The notes below the pieces were generated by a model. It had not been told where the DNA came from. It saw only the letters and a program-made list of their open reading frames with translations, and ran no database searches. Source: Bugulina stolonifera (Eukaryota; Bryozoa; Gymnolaemata; Cheilostomatida; Bugulidae). Taken from it: a DNA stretch of 64,000 nucleotides. How positions within the stretch are numbered: position 1 is the stretch's first letter; every line of letters starts with the position of its first letter. Made by a program: the position numbers and the translations under genes. Below, one piece after another: positions 13,601 through 25,544 of the stretch. The stretch is taken from the NCBI GenBank assembly GCA_935421135.1, contig OW285187.1, forward strand, positions 32,924,818-32,988,817, written 5' to 3'.

Positions 13601-16600
13601 TGTGCTTGGTTAATATTATAATACTCAACCTACAACCTACAATGTATGTATTCGCATGATAATACTGTCTGTACTGTGTTATGTTACATTAGTTTAATTG
13701 TTAATCACAGCAAAACAGGGTGGATATGGCATGCTGTGTTAGGGTGAACACACCTGAGCACACTACCAAGTCTGACGGAATACTCTACTCTTTCTTCAAG
13801 AACTACTTCTCGGCTGCCCTGCTGACCGACTGGGTCAGGGCAGTAGTGGTGAGTACTAACTACATGACCTATTCATATGTGTTACATGTTCACTAGGCCA
13901 TTTCTTACAAATTATTTTAAAGCCTGGTATTATAGAGGAGCAAAGCCACTATACATGCATATGGTATATCATGGTATATCATGATATATATATGGTATAT
14001 CATGGTAATGCTGTGTTTTGTAGGTGCTGGTATTTGGTGTATGGTCATGCTACTGTATTGGTGTAATTAATAAACTGGATATTGGACTGGATCAGACACT
14101 CTCTATGCCTAAAGACTCCTATGTGATAACCTATCTGACTGAGATCAGCACTTTCCTATCCACAGGTAGGACACCCTTCCCCCCTCCTCCATCCCCATCT
14201 CCTTTGTAGGAACTCGTGCAATGTTTGGAATGCATTCATTATATAATATTAGTGTGACTTGTAAATATTTATTCAATATTAATTTATGCCGATATTATGA
14301 CCTCACAGTTCTGATGTGTTTATGTAGCTAAGATGAAATGCAGATGTGAATTCAAGTTGAATTATATTAGTAACCCTATATATGCTGTACTGTAATGATA
14401 TTATATGTATGCTGTATGTAACTCTATATATATGCTGTACTATAATATGATTGTATGTACTATACTGTATGACTCTGGTTTGATAGGAGCACCTCTGTAC
14501 TTTGTGGTAAAGCCTGGGCTAGATTATAGTCAACCGCGTCAACAGAATATTGTATGTGGATCAGCGGGCTGTCCATTTGACTCCCTTGTTGGTCAGATAT
14601 ACCAGTCGGCTGCTCAGTCTAACGGGTGAGTGCAGTGCTCCAACATGTTGAATATATTCTAACAGTTACTGTAAGTAAGAGGGTAGCCATCATATATTGT
14701 ACATGTACGTATTATATTATACCATAATAATGTATACATATACAAGTACATACACGTACACCTATACATATACTCTTTGCTCTCACAGGACATACATAGC
14801 CCACCCTGCCTCTGCATGGATAGATGACTACTTCTCGTGGCTGGAACCTGCTGCCTCTGGGCTACCGTGCTGTCGATACGCTCCACTGGCCAACGGCACC
14901 AAGAAATTCTGTCCTTCCAGTGGTTAGTATAGACTGTAGATGATTATAGATGATAAGCATACGTACAAGTAGATAACTAAAGTCTAATATTTATATCCTA
15001 ATAGTTCAAGGGTCAGTACGCTACGTCTGCTCAAAGTACAAATAGTGGAACCAATATTCCACGTTTAATGACAATATTTATAAATTGTGTTTATTATTAA
15101 AAATAACTATTATGATGAAATGTCTTAAACCCCTGGCAGAGTGCCAGGTCATCTACCTTTAGATATATGTATAATAGGTAGTAGTCTAATGTATGATGAT
15201 GTTACAGATACTATAACTCCTGGGTGTATGAGCTGTAATGTTACATTCAACAATGGTAGACCAGATCCCAGAGAGTTTAAGGAATATATAGACTGGTACC
15301 TACATGACAATCCTACCACTGCCTGTTCGAAAGGGTATGCTACTGTACTGTACATAGTGCGTGCGTACTCATGGTATAACGCGTGCAATGCAACTATAGA
15401 ATACTGTTGTACCTTGAGTAACTATTGTGTTATACACTTCATATTATGCGTACACTAGTGCAGTATGTCACTACAGATGTTCGCTGTCAGTTGCATGATG
15501 TAAATTGTATTATTTATTCCCTTCTTTTATTTCAAATTAAGTTATAACCTCGAAGATATCAAAGTGTTTACACAATGCAATACAGTATACTGTAGAATGT
15601 ATAGCCAAAGTTTATAGAACTAATAAGTTTTTCCACGGCTTTATACACCAATGGGATCGCGCGAAATCTGACCTAATAAGCGGCCTAGTTCAAAGTAGTT
15701 GAGCGTCAGCGAAAAATTTCCGATAAAACAATGGAGTCTTCTCAAGATTAGCGAAAAAATTGCCCTGAGATTGGCTAAAAGTACTTGTAATGCTAGCCTA
15801 TTATTTTCAAAATACATAATGGTTATACCGATAGCATCAATAGAAGATACAAGCATTTAGAAAAGCAGAAATATAAGAAAAAGGCCCAAAAAGTTCGAGC
15901 CATCCTACTGATCACGTGGTCTGGACTATTTATGCCTCGTGTAAACCAAAGAGGGTAAAAGTACGCTCTTTGCGCAGACTGTCAACTACTACTGCCGACC
16001 TATATTTCTATAACCTAAGTGTCTGGCCAGAGGATGGGCGCTCATTAAAGTGCAACGGTTTGATAATTTTGGCGAGAGAACCACGGCAAATGACTATGCG
16101 CATTGTTTGCTGGATAAACTTGGTATATAGAAACTTTGGTATAGCTATAGAGTTAACATGGCTTTACTTTATAACAGGGGACATGCTGCCTATGGTGATG
16201 GAGTGAAGCTGTCTGGGAAAGACAACACTACACGAGTGGGTGCCTCCTATTACATGACTTATCACTCTGTATTGAAGAAAGACGCTGACTATATAGCAGC
16301 TCTCAACTACTCTCTCGGTCTAGCAAAGGATCTTGAGAGCACTATAAAACGTAACTGTACCACCTGCGGTGACATAGAAGTCTTTCCATATAGGTTGGTA
16401 AATATACTCATGTACACCCATATACAAATGTACAATGTACATAACACGGGACTGTGTTATAAACATATATATGTACTTGGGCTATGAATTTCATGTAACC
16501 TGTTGCTGCAATATACTGTAAATGATGTGTATATTATACGGCACTATATATCTCTACTTACTATGCTCAATACTTGCAGCGTGTGGCACGTATTCTATGA

Positions 16601-17966
16601 ACAGTACCTCACTGTGGCCACACAGACCTGGCAGAATCTACTCATTTGTATGGCTGCTGTGTTTGTTATGACATTCCTACTGCTTGGGTTTGACGTCTGG
16701 TCAGCAGTGATCGCCGTCATCACCATCTCCATGATAATCATCAGTATGTTTGGCTTGATGTACCTCTGGAACATCAGCCTGAATGCCGTCTCTCTAGTCA
16801 ATCTTGTCATGGTAAGTCCAGTTACAGTAAACACCTCAGTGTGCTACAGTAAACACCTCAGTGTGTCACAGTAAACACCTCAGTGTGTTACAGTAAACAC
16901 CTCAGTGCATTACAGTAAGCACCTCAGTGTGTTACAGCAAGCACCTCAGTGTGGTACAGTAAACTCCTCAGTATGTCACAGTAAGCACCCTAGTGTGGTA
17001 CAGTAAACACCTCAGTGCATTACAGCACAGTATGTATAATATAATGCATGTATTCTGTTTACAGACGATTGGCATATCAGTGGAGTTCTGTTCCCATATA
17101 ATCAGATCATTTGCAATCAGTCATCAGAAAACACGAGTGGAGAGAGCTCGATATGCCTTATCAACTATGGGTAGCTCTGTAAGTACACTGTATTGCAGTC
17201 AACAGTACACTGTATTACTATCGACAGTACACTGTATAACTATCAACAGTACACTGTATTACTATCAACAGTACACTGTATTACTATTGACAGTACGCTG
17301 TATTACTATCGACAGTACACTGTATTACTATCGACAGTACACTGTATTACTATCGACAGTACACTGTATTACTATCAACAGTACACTGTATTACATGTAT
17401 ATGATTAACAGGTACTGAGTGGTATAACTCTTACCAAGATAGTCGGAATCGTGGTGTTGGCGTTTGCAGACTCCCAAATATTTGTGGTGTTTTACTTCCG
17501 AATGTACGTTGGCATCGTATCATTTGGGATGCTGCACGGTCTGGTGTTCTTACCAGTTCTACTTAGTTATATAGGTGAGTAGTCGATGTGTATGTCCCAT
17601 TGTGTATACATGTATATGTGTATAGATGTATGTTATGTAGAGATACTTGTCTAGTGTAAAGGATTTTTAGGAGCAAAATAATTCAAGTTGTCACACTGTT
17701 TATACCTAGTCTTATTTGGTTAGTTATATATTTCCTCTATTTACTGACATAATAATAATTATTGAAATGACTGATTGGCAAAGTGTTGTAGTGCATTAGG
17801 AAACATTCTTTCTATAAAGTAAAATGATTTTAGGCCATGATGTTCGCTGGTCGTGTGATAATGATTGTATAATATACCTGCAGGTCCCCCAGTCAACAAA
17901 GCTAGACTGGCTTATAAAGAGAACGAGGACAGGCGGCATCTGATGAGCAATGGTGATCTATTCTAA
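4640..17966 (+). CDS. NPC1: NPC1 intracellular cholesterol transporter, complete, 27 exons
   Basis: NPC1 moves cholesterol out of the late endosome/lysosome lumen with NPC2. Exons: 4640-4675, 4929-5094, 5368-5528, 6378-6524, 6899-7132, 7393-7578, 8180-8298, 8525-8701, 9040-9175, 9342-9485, 10341-10426, 11328-11428, 11608-11789, 11922-12056, 12205-12387, 12615-12729, 13287-13414, 13711-13848, 14024-14165, 14487-14625, 14789-14922, 15208-15334, 16178-16393, 16580-16811, 17065-17178, 17412-17574, 17884-17966. All junctions are GT-AG and phases close, giving 1307 residues (human about 1278). Residues 1-12 begin a signal peptide. About 13-248 form the Cys-rich sterol-binding domain ([18 protein letters not shown]). 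A membrane helix lies in exon 6 and another in exon 8, followed by [13 protein letters not shown]. The middle luminal domain covers exons 9-13. The sterol-sensing domain covers exons 14-17 (about 635-812, including [18 protein letters not shown]). The C luminal domain covers exons 19-23, and the last helices are in exons 24-27 ([20 protein letters not shown]). The C-terminus is SNGDLF and lacks the LLNF lysosome-sorting signal of vertebrate NPC1. Confidence 0.96.
6183..6323 (-). repeat. Dispersed short repeat, copy 1 (NPC1 intron 3)
   Basis: About 140 bp, inverted relative to two related copies at 11127-11254 and 48681-48792. Shared phrases include a Leu-like TTGCCAGGTT end, CTGGTGAAAATCAGG, and AGCATTTGAGTGGG read in reverse. 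Probably a MITE-like element; no coding capacity. Confidence 0.6.
9541..9633 (+). repeat. 23-bp tandem repeat, four copies (NPC1 intron 10)
   Basis: Four head-to-tail units of GCCCACCCTATTCCTCTTTC plus three bases. One unit has a single C-to-T change. Strongly pyrimidine-rich strand; a simple minisatellite. Confidence 0.9.
11127..11254 (+). repeat. Dispersed short repeat, copy 2, with terminal inverted repeats (NPC1 intron 11)
   Basis: A 128-bp unit bounded by near-perfect inverted ends, CTTATAAGCAAGCTTACC on the left and the complement of CTTATAAGCATGCTTGCC on the right. The interior matches the repeats at 6183-6323 and 48681-48792. This copy best shows the likely element ends, consistent with a small MITE. 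Confidence 0.65.
15335..16177 (+). other. Long NPC1 intron 22 with a GC-richer insert
   Basis: The 843-bp intron carries a patch at about 15640-16100 that is richer in CpG than its surroundings. It includes GATCACGTGGTC, an E-box at 15913-15918, and several CGCG/TGCGCA words. No exon fits the flanking phases. It could be an inserted repeat or an internal regulatory element. Confidence 0.4.
16821..17030 (+). repeat. 22-bp minisatellite in NPC1 intron 24
   Basis: About nine units of a 22-bp repeat, ACAGTAAACACCTCAGTGTG plus two bases, with scattered substitutions (GTAAGC, GCAT, CTAGTG variants). Confidence 0.9.
17194..17395 (+). repeat. 22-bp minisatellite in NPC1 intron 25
   Basis: About nine units of a second 22-bp repeat, ACAGTACACTGTATTACTAT plus two bases. 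Open reading frames over this stretch have a 22-residue period that follows from the 22-bp unit, so they are not genes. The unit contains the palindrome AGTACACTGTA... only in part. Confidence 0.9.
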
Positions 17967-18873
17967 CCTCTCACCTACATTAGCAACACATACTACTGTA
18001 CAGTCCATTAATAAACCTCATCATCACGTCTTTCATGAGAAGGCAAACGTTGCCAATCACCTCTGAATCTGTCTTTCTCTGTATACCACACTGCCCCCTT
18101 CACTGAAAGATTCAGTAGTAGACAGCAGCCATATTGTTGACAATCCAATGTAGGAAAATTCCACGGTTCATCAACGCTTCCCTGCCCCGCTAAGCAATGC
18201 ATCATTTAGGTTACTTTCTGATTGACCAGATTGTAGCCTTGTCCCCTATCAGGGTATGTTTTGTTGGAGAGCTGCTCATGGCTCCATAATGCAAGAATGT
18301 TTGATATTTATTGTTTAATATAATTGTGACATGTGCATTTTGTTGCATAATTTTCAGAAGGTGTATCTTGTGTAATGTAGCATGTCAGCATTTTCATTCA
18401 GATTGTTTCAAATTTTGCTCAATGCTCAGTATATCCAGTAAACCAATGAACCTGTAAAAAATTAATAGAATTGATATTTTTATAGGTAGCAAGTTTGTTG
18501 TTTATGAAATGTATATAAATATATGTATGTTATATTACATGTACTTGTTCACAATAATTATTATTATATTATATTATGTATTATCACCAAATATATTTAT
18601 AGCACTTTGGACAATTGATGTGAATATTAATAAACTGAAAAGTAGCAAAATCTCTGCTAACAGATTATTTAATGTTATTAAAAAAGTATATTATACGTTG
18701 TACCAACGACAGTCGCTGATTGTACCATGAACGTGTACAAGTAATTTAAAGTTGTCCTCTCTCCATAAAGTAAAGAGAGGAGACAACTTATAGTGAGTAT
18801 GATAATCACCACCTTTTACACTTCAGATACAGTTTCACTTTAGCCACTTTTACGCAGAGGACACAGTTTCACT
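17967..18873. other. Convergent intergenic region between NPC1 and BBOX-like copy A
   Basis: Holds the 3' flanks of both genes. A polyadenylation signal AATAAA for NPC1 lies at 18010-18015, 44 bp after its stop. At the other end are the copy A hairpin at 18749-18789 and 34-bp repeats at 18830-18897. The rest is AT-rich with no exon seen. Confidence 0.6.
18749..18789 (-). repeat. Hairpin downstream of BBOX-like copy A
   Basis: Inverted repeat with arms AAGTTGTCCTCTCT and AGAGAGGAGACAACTT (a 2-base bulge) around a short loop. It lies about 85 bp past the copy A stop codon. Related hairpins sit at the same place behind copies B and C and elsewhere in the window. Confidence 0.8.
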
Positions 18874-18911
18874 TTAGCCACTTTTACACTGATGATGCAG
18901 TTTCACTTTGG
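18830..18911 (-). repeat. 34-bp direct repeats spanning the end of BBOX-like copy A
   Basis: The word CAGTTTCACTTT recurs at 18830, 18864 and 18898, exactly 34 bp apart. The last unit is the 3' end of the coding exon, and the other two lie in the 3' UTR. Copy B has two such units and copy C about one. Confidence 0.8.
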
Positions 18912-21877
18912 CAGTTCTCCAAGCAGACAATAAATAGTCCCAGTCAGCATACACTCCCTCTAACTGTCTGGCCTGTGAGGTGTTGAATGCCTCTCTAGCA
19001 TGCATTACTCTGCCATTGTTAAATGCAATGATATCCCCTATAACAATATTGGGCATCTTCTACTCTTTGTATGTAAAGAAGGGCAGAGAGACCATTCCCA
19101 GACTCTCCCTCATAATAACAAGTGCACAGAACATTACAATATGCTATAATTATACTAAGTAGCATATACATGTAGTATACTAGCATACTGACCTGGCTCG
19201 GACTTGACCAGAATAGAATTATCTTCCAGAATCTTCCAGTAATGTCTGAATGCCTCAAACCAGGCCTCCACTACCTCAATTGGTTGGTTGAAAGAGGAAC
19301 ATCTTACTTCTGCTGCAAATCTGCACAGAGTGGGTAACCCAGTTTTTGGATCTTCTCTAGAAATTTAAAATTAATATCCTTATTAGCATATAGTACACAG
19401 TACAGTGTTAGAGGTGGGACAAATCAGGTGGGCATACAGCACTTGTAATACTAAAATAAGGGCCATTGCCATGTGCATCCTTGAATTTAAAAGTGGATAA
19501 TAATATACTCTTATGTTCCCCTATGTACCCCATTTCTTAGTATATGGCAGGACCAGTTGCTTATACCATCATGTACAAGTGTAGTTTGTATACTCCAGTA
19601 TAGTTTCACAGGAACAAACAAACATGCTTACAATTACTTCCACCCAATGAGAGAAATTAGTTTAAACCATGCTAACATTATTATATGCACATGTAGTTTC
19701 TATGAATTTTATTAGATTTTGTGAACTTACTGGATAACTGGAGCTCTATTACAAATAAACCAAGACTTGTTCTGGTAGCTTTTGATGAACTGAAAATCCA
19801 CATCAATGGTACTCAACAGTTTGTAACAGTCAGGGTTCCTCTCCTTCAAGATGAGAGCGGCTTTGAGGGCGTCAGACAATTTGTTCTCCCCTCCATCAGC
19901 TGATTGTACCAAGCAGTGTAGGAGCTGAAGCTATAATACAAAAAGTAACTGCATTCCTAGCTAGAATAAAGCCAAGGGTTTTCTTATTAGCAAGAGTTGT
20001 ATACTCAACACAATGTAAAACTAATAATGGTTCGTTCCATCAAACAATGTTATGCATTGTTATTGCTTCCTTATAATTCCCAGTTGATTCATCTGTCAAC
20101 AATGCATTCTTTCCATTCTAGAACAATCACAGTGGATTGTTACATTAATGATAATATATATAAGAAGCATATTATTTTGTACTCCTCTCAAACATCTCTG
20201 CTGCACATTTATTGGCTTCGAATTTATAGAGGAATTCATTTGACAAATCTGACAACATAGACTGGGTGAGCCGTGTAAATATGATAAACCTCATACATAT
20301 TTTAAAGCCTTTTCCTATCACCATATGACTCAACTACACTGTATATGAACAAATACATAATTATATGTAAAATGTTGATGCATTAAGCCCATGCCATGCA
20401 AAGATCGAGATTAAATGGCCAGACTTTTCCACGCATAACATAGAATGCAGTTTTTTGTGAGAGTACCTGCTGAGGTTTGACAAGGTATGGCATGTCGATA
20501 TGTAGTTCTAGTTTCTTGCTGGAATTGGGCAGGTCCTTGCTGGTTGGTATGTTTTCAACTATCCATTCATTATTACCATAGTGGGTTCCCTGGTGTTTTG
20601 CTCCAATAGTCTGAAGAAACTCTACCAGACAGTTCTTGTCAGGAGCTCCTTTTATTAAAAATACACCATCTTTGATGAGACACTCTGTGAACTCTACAAC
20701 CTTCTGGGGATTGGCCACAATCTGCAATAGAAACAGTAAAACTTAGTCAATCAGCACACCTTCAACTGATATATCAGATTTCAATGAAGTGTTGAATCAC
20801 GGATTTCATCAAAATTATAAAAAAACTCATTGTTATACCGGAGGCTTGAGCAGAAATTTTGAGAATGGATTTGTCAATCACAGCAGTTTTCAGAGGTAGT
20901 TGCTCCCTTATTTTGAGTGAAGTAAAGTTACATGGTTATGAACCTATGATGTACAACCAATTGTTCCATTTATGTTGATTTCACAAAAATCCTCATTTAT
21001 ATACATGTATAACACTTAGACAAGTATTATGTCAACAATAATAATGCACCATTGTATTTTCCCATTTATAATATTAATAATATCAATATTTTTGGTCAGA
21101 TCAATTGCCAGTAAATGGACATTTTGAAAACAGGACGTTCCGAAAACGTTCGTGTGGGGTTAGGGTTTGGGTTCGAATTCTATCAAGCCAACGCAGTAAT
21201 AATATTAGAACAGAGGCTATAGTATGTTACCTCATTGTACTGTGCAGATTTGATAATCTCACTAGGACTACTGCTAGACCAAGGGGTATCTACTACACCA
21301 GTGTACACACTCTTTAACCTCTGAGTAATGGCGTCTTTCTCCAGTCTTCTTCTATATAACCACTCAGCACTGTATCTACTCTTATGTCCATCTGCCCATT
21401 CAACATCTACAGCATCACTCTGTCAAGCGTAAAGTGGAAGCACTTAGCACGTACTATTAAAAAACATTTGCCATGTCACACAGTTTTCTGGTGAACAGTT
21501 TAGGATGGGTGTCTTGGTGTGATAGTTTTACACCTTACATCCAAGCACTGCATTGTTAAAGATTGAATATTAGTAAAATCTTTGTCCTCACTTGAAGAAA
21601 TTGAAAGTTGAATATTAATACTTACCTGATGAGATACGTTAGAGGCAGTACAACTGGCCTCTAGTAGTTGCTCAAACAGAGTAAGCCTGGAGTTCACCAC
21701 AGGGTTGAAACATTTCTCACAAGGACAGCAGTCTCTGAGCATTAGCATTGGATATAAACTACTCTCTCTACCATTAGTCCATTCAACTGCTATTCTAGAA
21801 CCTTCCACAACGTGAGCTCCCTTTACTTCTACTCCAAAATCGCCAAACAGAACATCCATGGTCACCTCAGCTGCCAT
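18874..21877 (-). CDS. BBOX1: Gamma-butyrobetaine dioxygenase-like, tandem copy A
   Basis: Predicted Fe(II)/2-oxoglutarate dioxygenase that would hydroxylate gamma-butyrobetaine to carnitine. Exons in transcription order: 21877-21626, 21419-21231, 20721-20467, 19930-19731, 19356-19193, 19037-18874, giving 407 residues (human BBOX1 387). The N-terminal domain has VEWTNGRESSLYPMLMLRD followed by C51, C53, C56 and H96, in place of the zinc site of BBOX. The catalytic domain has the iron ligands H221-x-D223 (LHIDMP) and H366 (GRVMHAREAF), plus the 2-oxoglutarate-binding R377 in ARQLEGVYADWD. The LEGxYADWD ending favours BBOX over the related trimethyllysine dioxygenase, though substrate cannot be proved by eye. 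The exon 5 donor is GTCAGT. Sequence is very close to copy C. All catalytic residues are present, so it looks functional. Confidence 0.88.
21110..21180 (+). repeat. MITE fragment in copy A intron 2
   Basis: Contains TGGACATTTTGAAAACAGGA, CGTTCCGAAAACGTTC and a GGGGTTAGGGTTTGGG run. These words match the terminal repeats of the elements at 34052-34343 and 51479-51667. Only one end is recognisable. Confidence 0.5.
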
Positions 21878-22350
21878 GTTGGAGCAGTTTCTCAGACTCG
21901 GCTAGCACTGCTCTTGGTTTGGAATACAGCTTGTAAGTAGACTGCAACATTTGATGGTGTGATGACGGTGTACAATCTAACAATAATTATATAGCACAGT
22001 ATTGTAAATATTTATTCTATTACTAGTGACACAGCAGCATGCAGCTGGAAGACATTTTCATAAATAGTTTATAATAATCATAATCATGTCAGATTGCTGA
22101 CGCATTTGTATACATACCCAGCATACCTGTTGCCAGTTCATATACAGTATATTCTACACCTGATGTGTTATCATCATTCTGCAGTGTTTTTCACAGGACC
22201 ACATATATTTAAATTCAACATTGCCATAATATGGAGGATTTACTGTACATGCTAATACAAACCTTCTAAATACCTTCAGATTATATCCATTCCATCTAGT
22301 CAGTGCATATATGTGTGCATGCTGATATACATGTCTATCTGTCTGTATGT

Positions 22351-22366
22351 GGGGGGGGGGGGGGGG
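22351..22366 (+). repeat. Poly-G run of 16
   Basis: Sixteen consecutive G residues, a mononucleotide microsatellite. Its length in the assembly may be unreliable. Confidence 0.95.
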
Positions 22367-22834
22367 TGTACTGTTATACTAATCTATACCACACTGTAAG
22401 TTTGCTAGATAATTGCATTCCCTAAGTTGCATTGAGTGAAATACTGAAATACTACTGTATCAGTGGATAGTCCATGTAGATGTAGAATGCGGAACAAAGT
22501 TTGGTTGCTATTCAGAAGAATATTTGCCTGAGAAAAGGAAAAAGAACAGCATTTTGAAAATAGTGGCCAATAAAGCGCCCCACCACCCATTGAATGCAAT
22601 ATGGGAGTTGTTTCCCTTCTCACACAGCTGCAATTTTTTACGTTAATTATATTATAATATTATATTATGCAAGATAGTAATATAATAAAGACTATAATAG
22701 TATTAGCATGATAGAGCAAGAGTGAAGCTATAAAATAAAGTGATATACAATGTGTGTGTATAGTAACTAATAGCATCTTATAATATTCAAATCCATCATT
22801 ATGGGCAGGTTGAAGTTTATTATGATCATAATAC

Positions 22835-22890
22835 AAAGTTGTCCTCTCTCTTTTTACTATTTCTATAAAGTGAAGAAGAAAGACAACTCC
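22835..22890 (-). repeat. Hairpin downstream of BBOX-like copy B
   Basis: Arms AAAGTTGTCCTCTCTCTTTT and AAGAAGAAAGACAACTCC around a longer loop, 30-85 bp past the copy B stop. It occupies the same position as the hairpins of copies A and C. Confidence 0.75.
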
Positions 22891-22920
22891 TTGTTTATTG
22901 TTATCAGCATGATACTTTTC

Positions 22921-25544
22921 TTACTGCCCCATTGATGATACAGTTTCACTTTCACCACTTTTTGACTGATGGTACAGTTTCACTTTGGCAGTTCTCCAAG
23001 CAGACATCAAATGATCCCAGTCAGCATACACCCCCTCCAACTCTCTGGCCTGTGAGCTGTCAAAGGCCTCTCTAGCATGTAGTACTCTTCCATTGTTAAA
23101 TGCAATAATATCCCCTAAAACATGGGGGAAAATAATGTAGAAGCACAGGTCCTTGAACTGAGATTCAATCCATAGTTATGTAACGAAGCACTGAAAAATA
23201 CAGATAGATAACAAGTACTATGCCAGTGAGTGTAGGATAGACTGCATATTATACAGACCTGGCTCTGACTTGATCTGAATAGAATTATCTTCCAGAAGCT
23301 TTGAAAAATATACGAATGCCTCAAACCAGGCCTCCACCACCTCAATTGGTTGGTTGAAAGTGCAACATCTCATTTCATCTCCATATCTGCATAGAGTTGG
23401 TAATCCAGTTTTGGAATTCTCCCTAGAAACATTTCAAGCAGTATAACAATATGAGTTGGGTACACCATCAACTACGCCATTGTCCTGGGAGACATCCTTT
23501 CAGCTAAATTAAGAGGAAGAACATCATTTGTTTTACATTTATCCCTAATGTAGTTCATGTCTGTTAGATTCATTGAACTAGCCCATAGATATCAGATTTA
23601 TGTATGATATTATGTACAGTACTATATTGCCCTAGTGTGAACTTACTGTATTATTGGAGCTCTCGTACAGATGAACCAAGATTTGCCTTGAAAAGTTCTG
23701 ACAAACCGAAAGTCGACTTCAGTGGTACTCAACAGTTTGTAATAGTCAGGGTTCCTCTCCTTCAGAATGAGAGCGGCTTTGAGGGCATCGGAAAATTTGT
23801 TCTCTCCCCCATCAGCTGATTGTACCAAACAGTGTAGGAGCTGAAGCTACAATATTATAAGCAAAGTGACTACTCTTGTCCTGTCCAGGAGATATGCCTG
23901 CTGATTGGCAGGAGTTGCTGGTTTGTTAGACAGAAACTGAACTTATTGTTCTACACATCTGCTCAGAATGTACATTTGAATCTGCAAATTTAGTTTGATA
24001 TAACAACATAGCTCTTTAAGGTACAAAAAATGAAAAACATCAATTGAAATGTATTAGCAATAAATGTACTAGTATTATAATACATGCATACACACCAAAA
24101 CACAATATGCATGTGTTGATGTACATGTATGTGTCATATGACTATGACTATAACTAAACATCTACCAAGTGACTGAACTACATCACTCCATCAACTAAGT
24201 ATATTCTCTCCAGTCTCTGGTTGCTACATTGATATTACATATACATGCGTATTGTTGATTTTGATACTGGTGCTACTCTATTACATATAACACGTACATA
24301 TACATATAGATGAACATAATACATACAAATATGCACATGTGCATGCACACTATAGCACACATGTAACACGTAGCAAATGTCCATATCAGATAACATATTA
24401 TACTAAGGTGGAATTGTTTTAATTGTACATAGATGATTATGTACGCCGTACTGTAACTATGATTGTGGGAGTACCTGCTGAGGTTTGTCAAGATATGGCA
24501 TGTCAATATGTAATTCTAGTTTCTTGCTCGAATTTGCCAGGTCCTTGTTGGCAGGTCTATTTTTTACTATCCACTCATTGTCACCATAGTGGGTTCCCTG
24601 GTGTTTTGCTCCAATAGTCTGAAGAAATTCTACCAGACAGTTCTTGTCAGGTGCTCCTTTTATTAAAAATACACCATCTTTTATGAGACACTCTGTGAAC
24701 TCTACAACTTTCTGGGGATTGGCCACAATCTGCAACAGAAACATTAAAACTCAGTTAGTCAGCATAACTTCATATGCTGGACCAGACTCTAGTATTATGT
24801 CAACAATAATAATGCATTATTGCATTTTCTCCAAATGATACAATGTATTAATAGTTTTGGCCATACCAAGCCAGCACTGCATAAATATGAGAGCAGATGC
24901 TATAGGCTATAGTATGCTACCTCATTGTACTGTGCAGATTTGATGATCTCACTGGGACTACTGCTAGACCAAGGGGTATCTACTACACCAGTGTACACAC
25001 TCTTCAACCTCTGAGTAATGGCGTCTTTCTCTAGTCTTCTTCTATATAACCACTCAGCACTGTATCTACTCTTATGTCCATCTGCCCATTCAACATCCAC
25101 AGCATCACTCTGTAAATATATTATGTCTATGTAAGTATGTTATGTACATGTATAGACTGGGGTAATTCGTAAACAAAAACCGGTTTTAAAACATTCCCTT
25201 ATGAGAAAATGGTCACCACAGGATAAATAGCCCATGCATCTTCCTTACATGTACTTTCCTTACGTAATAAATCACAGTAGTGGAATACACACCTGGTGAC
25301 AAATTTTAGCAACGGTGCAGCTTGCCTTTAGTACATCCTCAAATAGAATGAGACGGCCATTTATCTCAGGGCTGAAACATTCTTCACAAGGACAGCAGTC
25401 TCTGAGCATCAGCATTGGATATAAGCTACTCTCTCTACCATTAGTCCATTCAACTGCTATTCTAGAACCTTCCACAACTTGAGCTCCCTTTACTTCTACT
25501 CCAAAATCACCAAACAGAGCGTCCATGGTCACTTCAGCTGCCAT
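22921..25544 (-). CDS. BBOX1: Gamma-butyrobetaine dioxygenase-like, tandem copy B (C-terminally extended)
   Basis: Same family and architecture as its neighbours. Exons: 25544-25293, 25109-24921, 24729-24475, 23846-23647, 23422-23259, 23114-22921, giving 417 residues. The zinc-site cysteines, the HxD and distal His iron ligands and the AREL arginine are all kept. It is the most diverged copy: exon 1 differs from copy A at 16 of 84 residues, against 3 between A and C. The stop used by A and C (TAA or TAG after KSG) is replaced by a GAA codon, so the frame reads 10 residues further into what is 3' UTR in copy A (ending SSMGQ) before TAA at 22921-22923. A different activity or expression pattern is possible but not shown. 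Confidence 0.87.

Larger units (their letters stand above)
21878..22920. other. Intergenic region between BBOX-like copies A and B
   Basis: Upstream region of copy A and 3' flank of copy B. It contains a run of 16 G at 22351-22366, a lone hairpin arm near 22603, and the copy B hairpin at 22835-22890. No exon seen. Confidence 0.6.

Noticed and set aside
16993..17418. ORFs of 71-141 codons with a strongly periodic protein
   Set aside because: They are translations of the 22-bp minisatellite in NPC1 intron 25; the periodicity comes from the DNA repeat.
21160..21180. GGTTCGAATTC resembling a tRNA B box
   Set aside because: No matching A box or cloverleaf around it; the stretch belongs to a MITE fragment.
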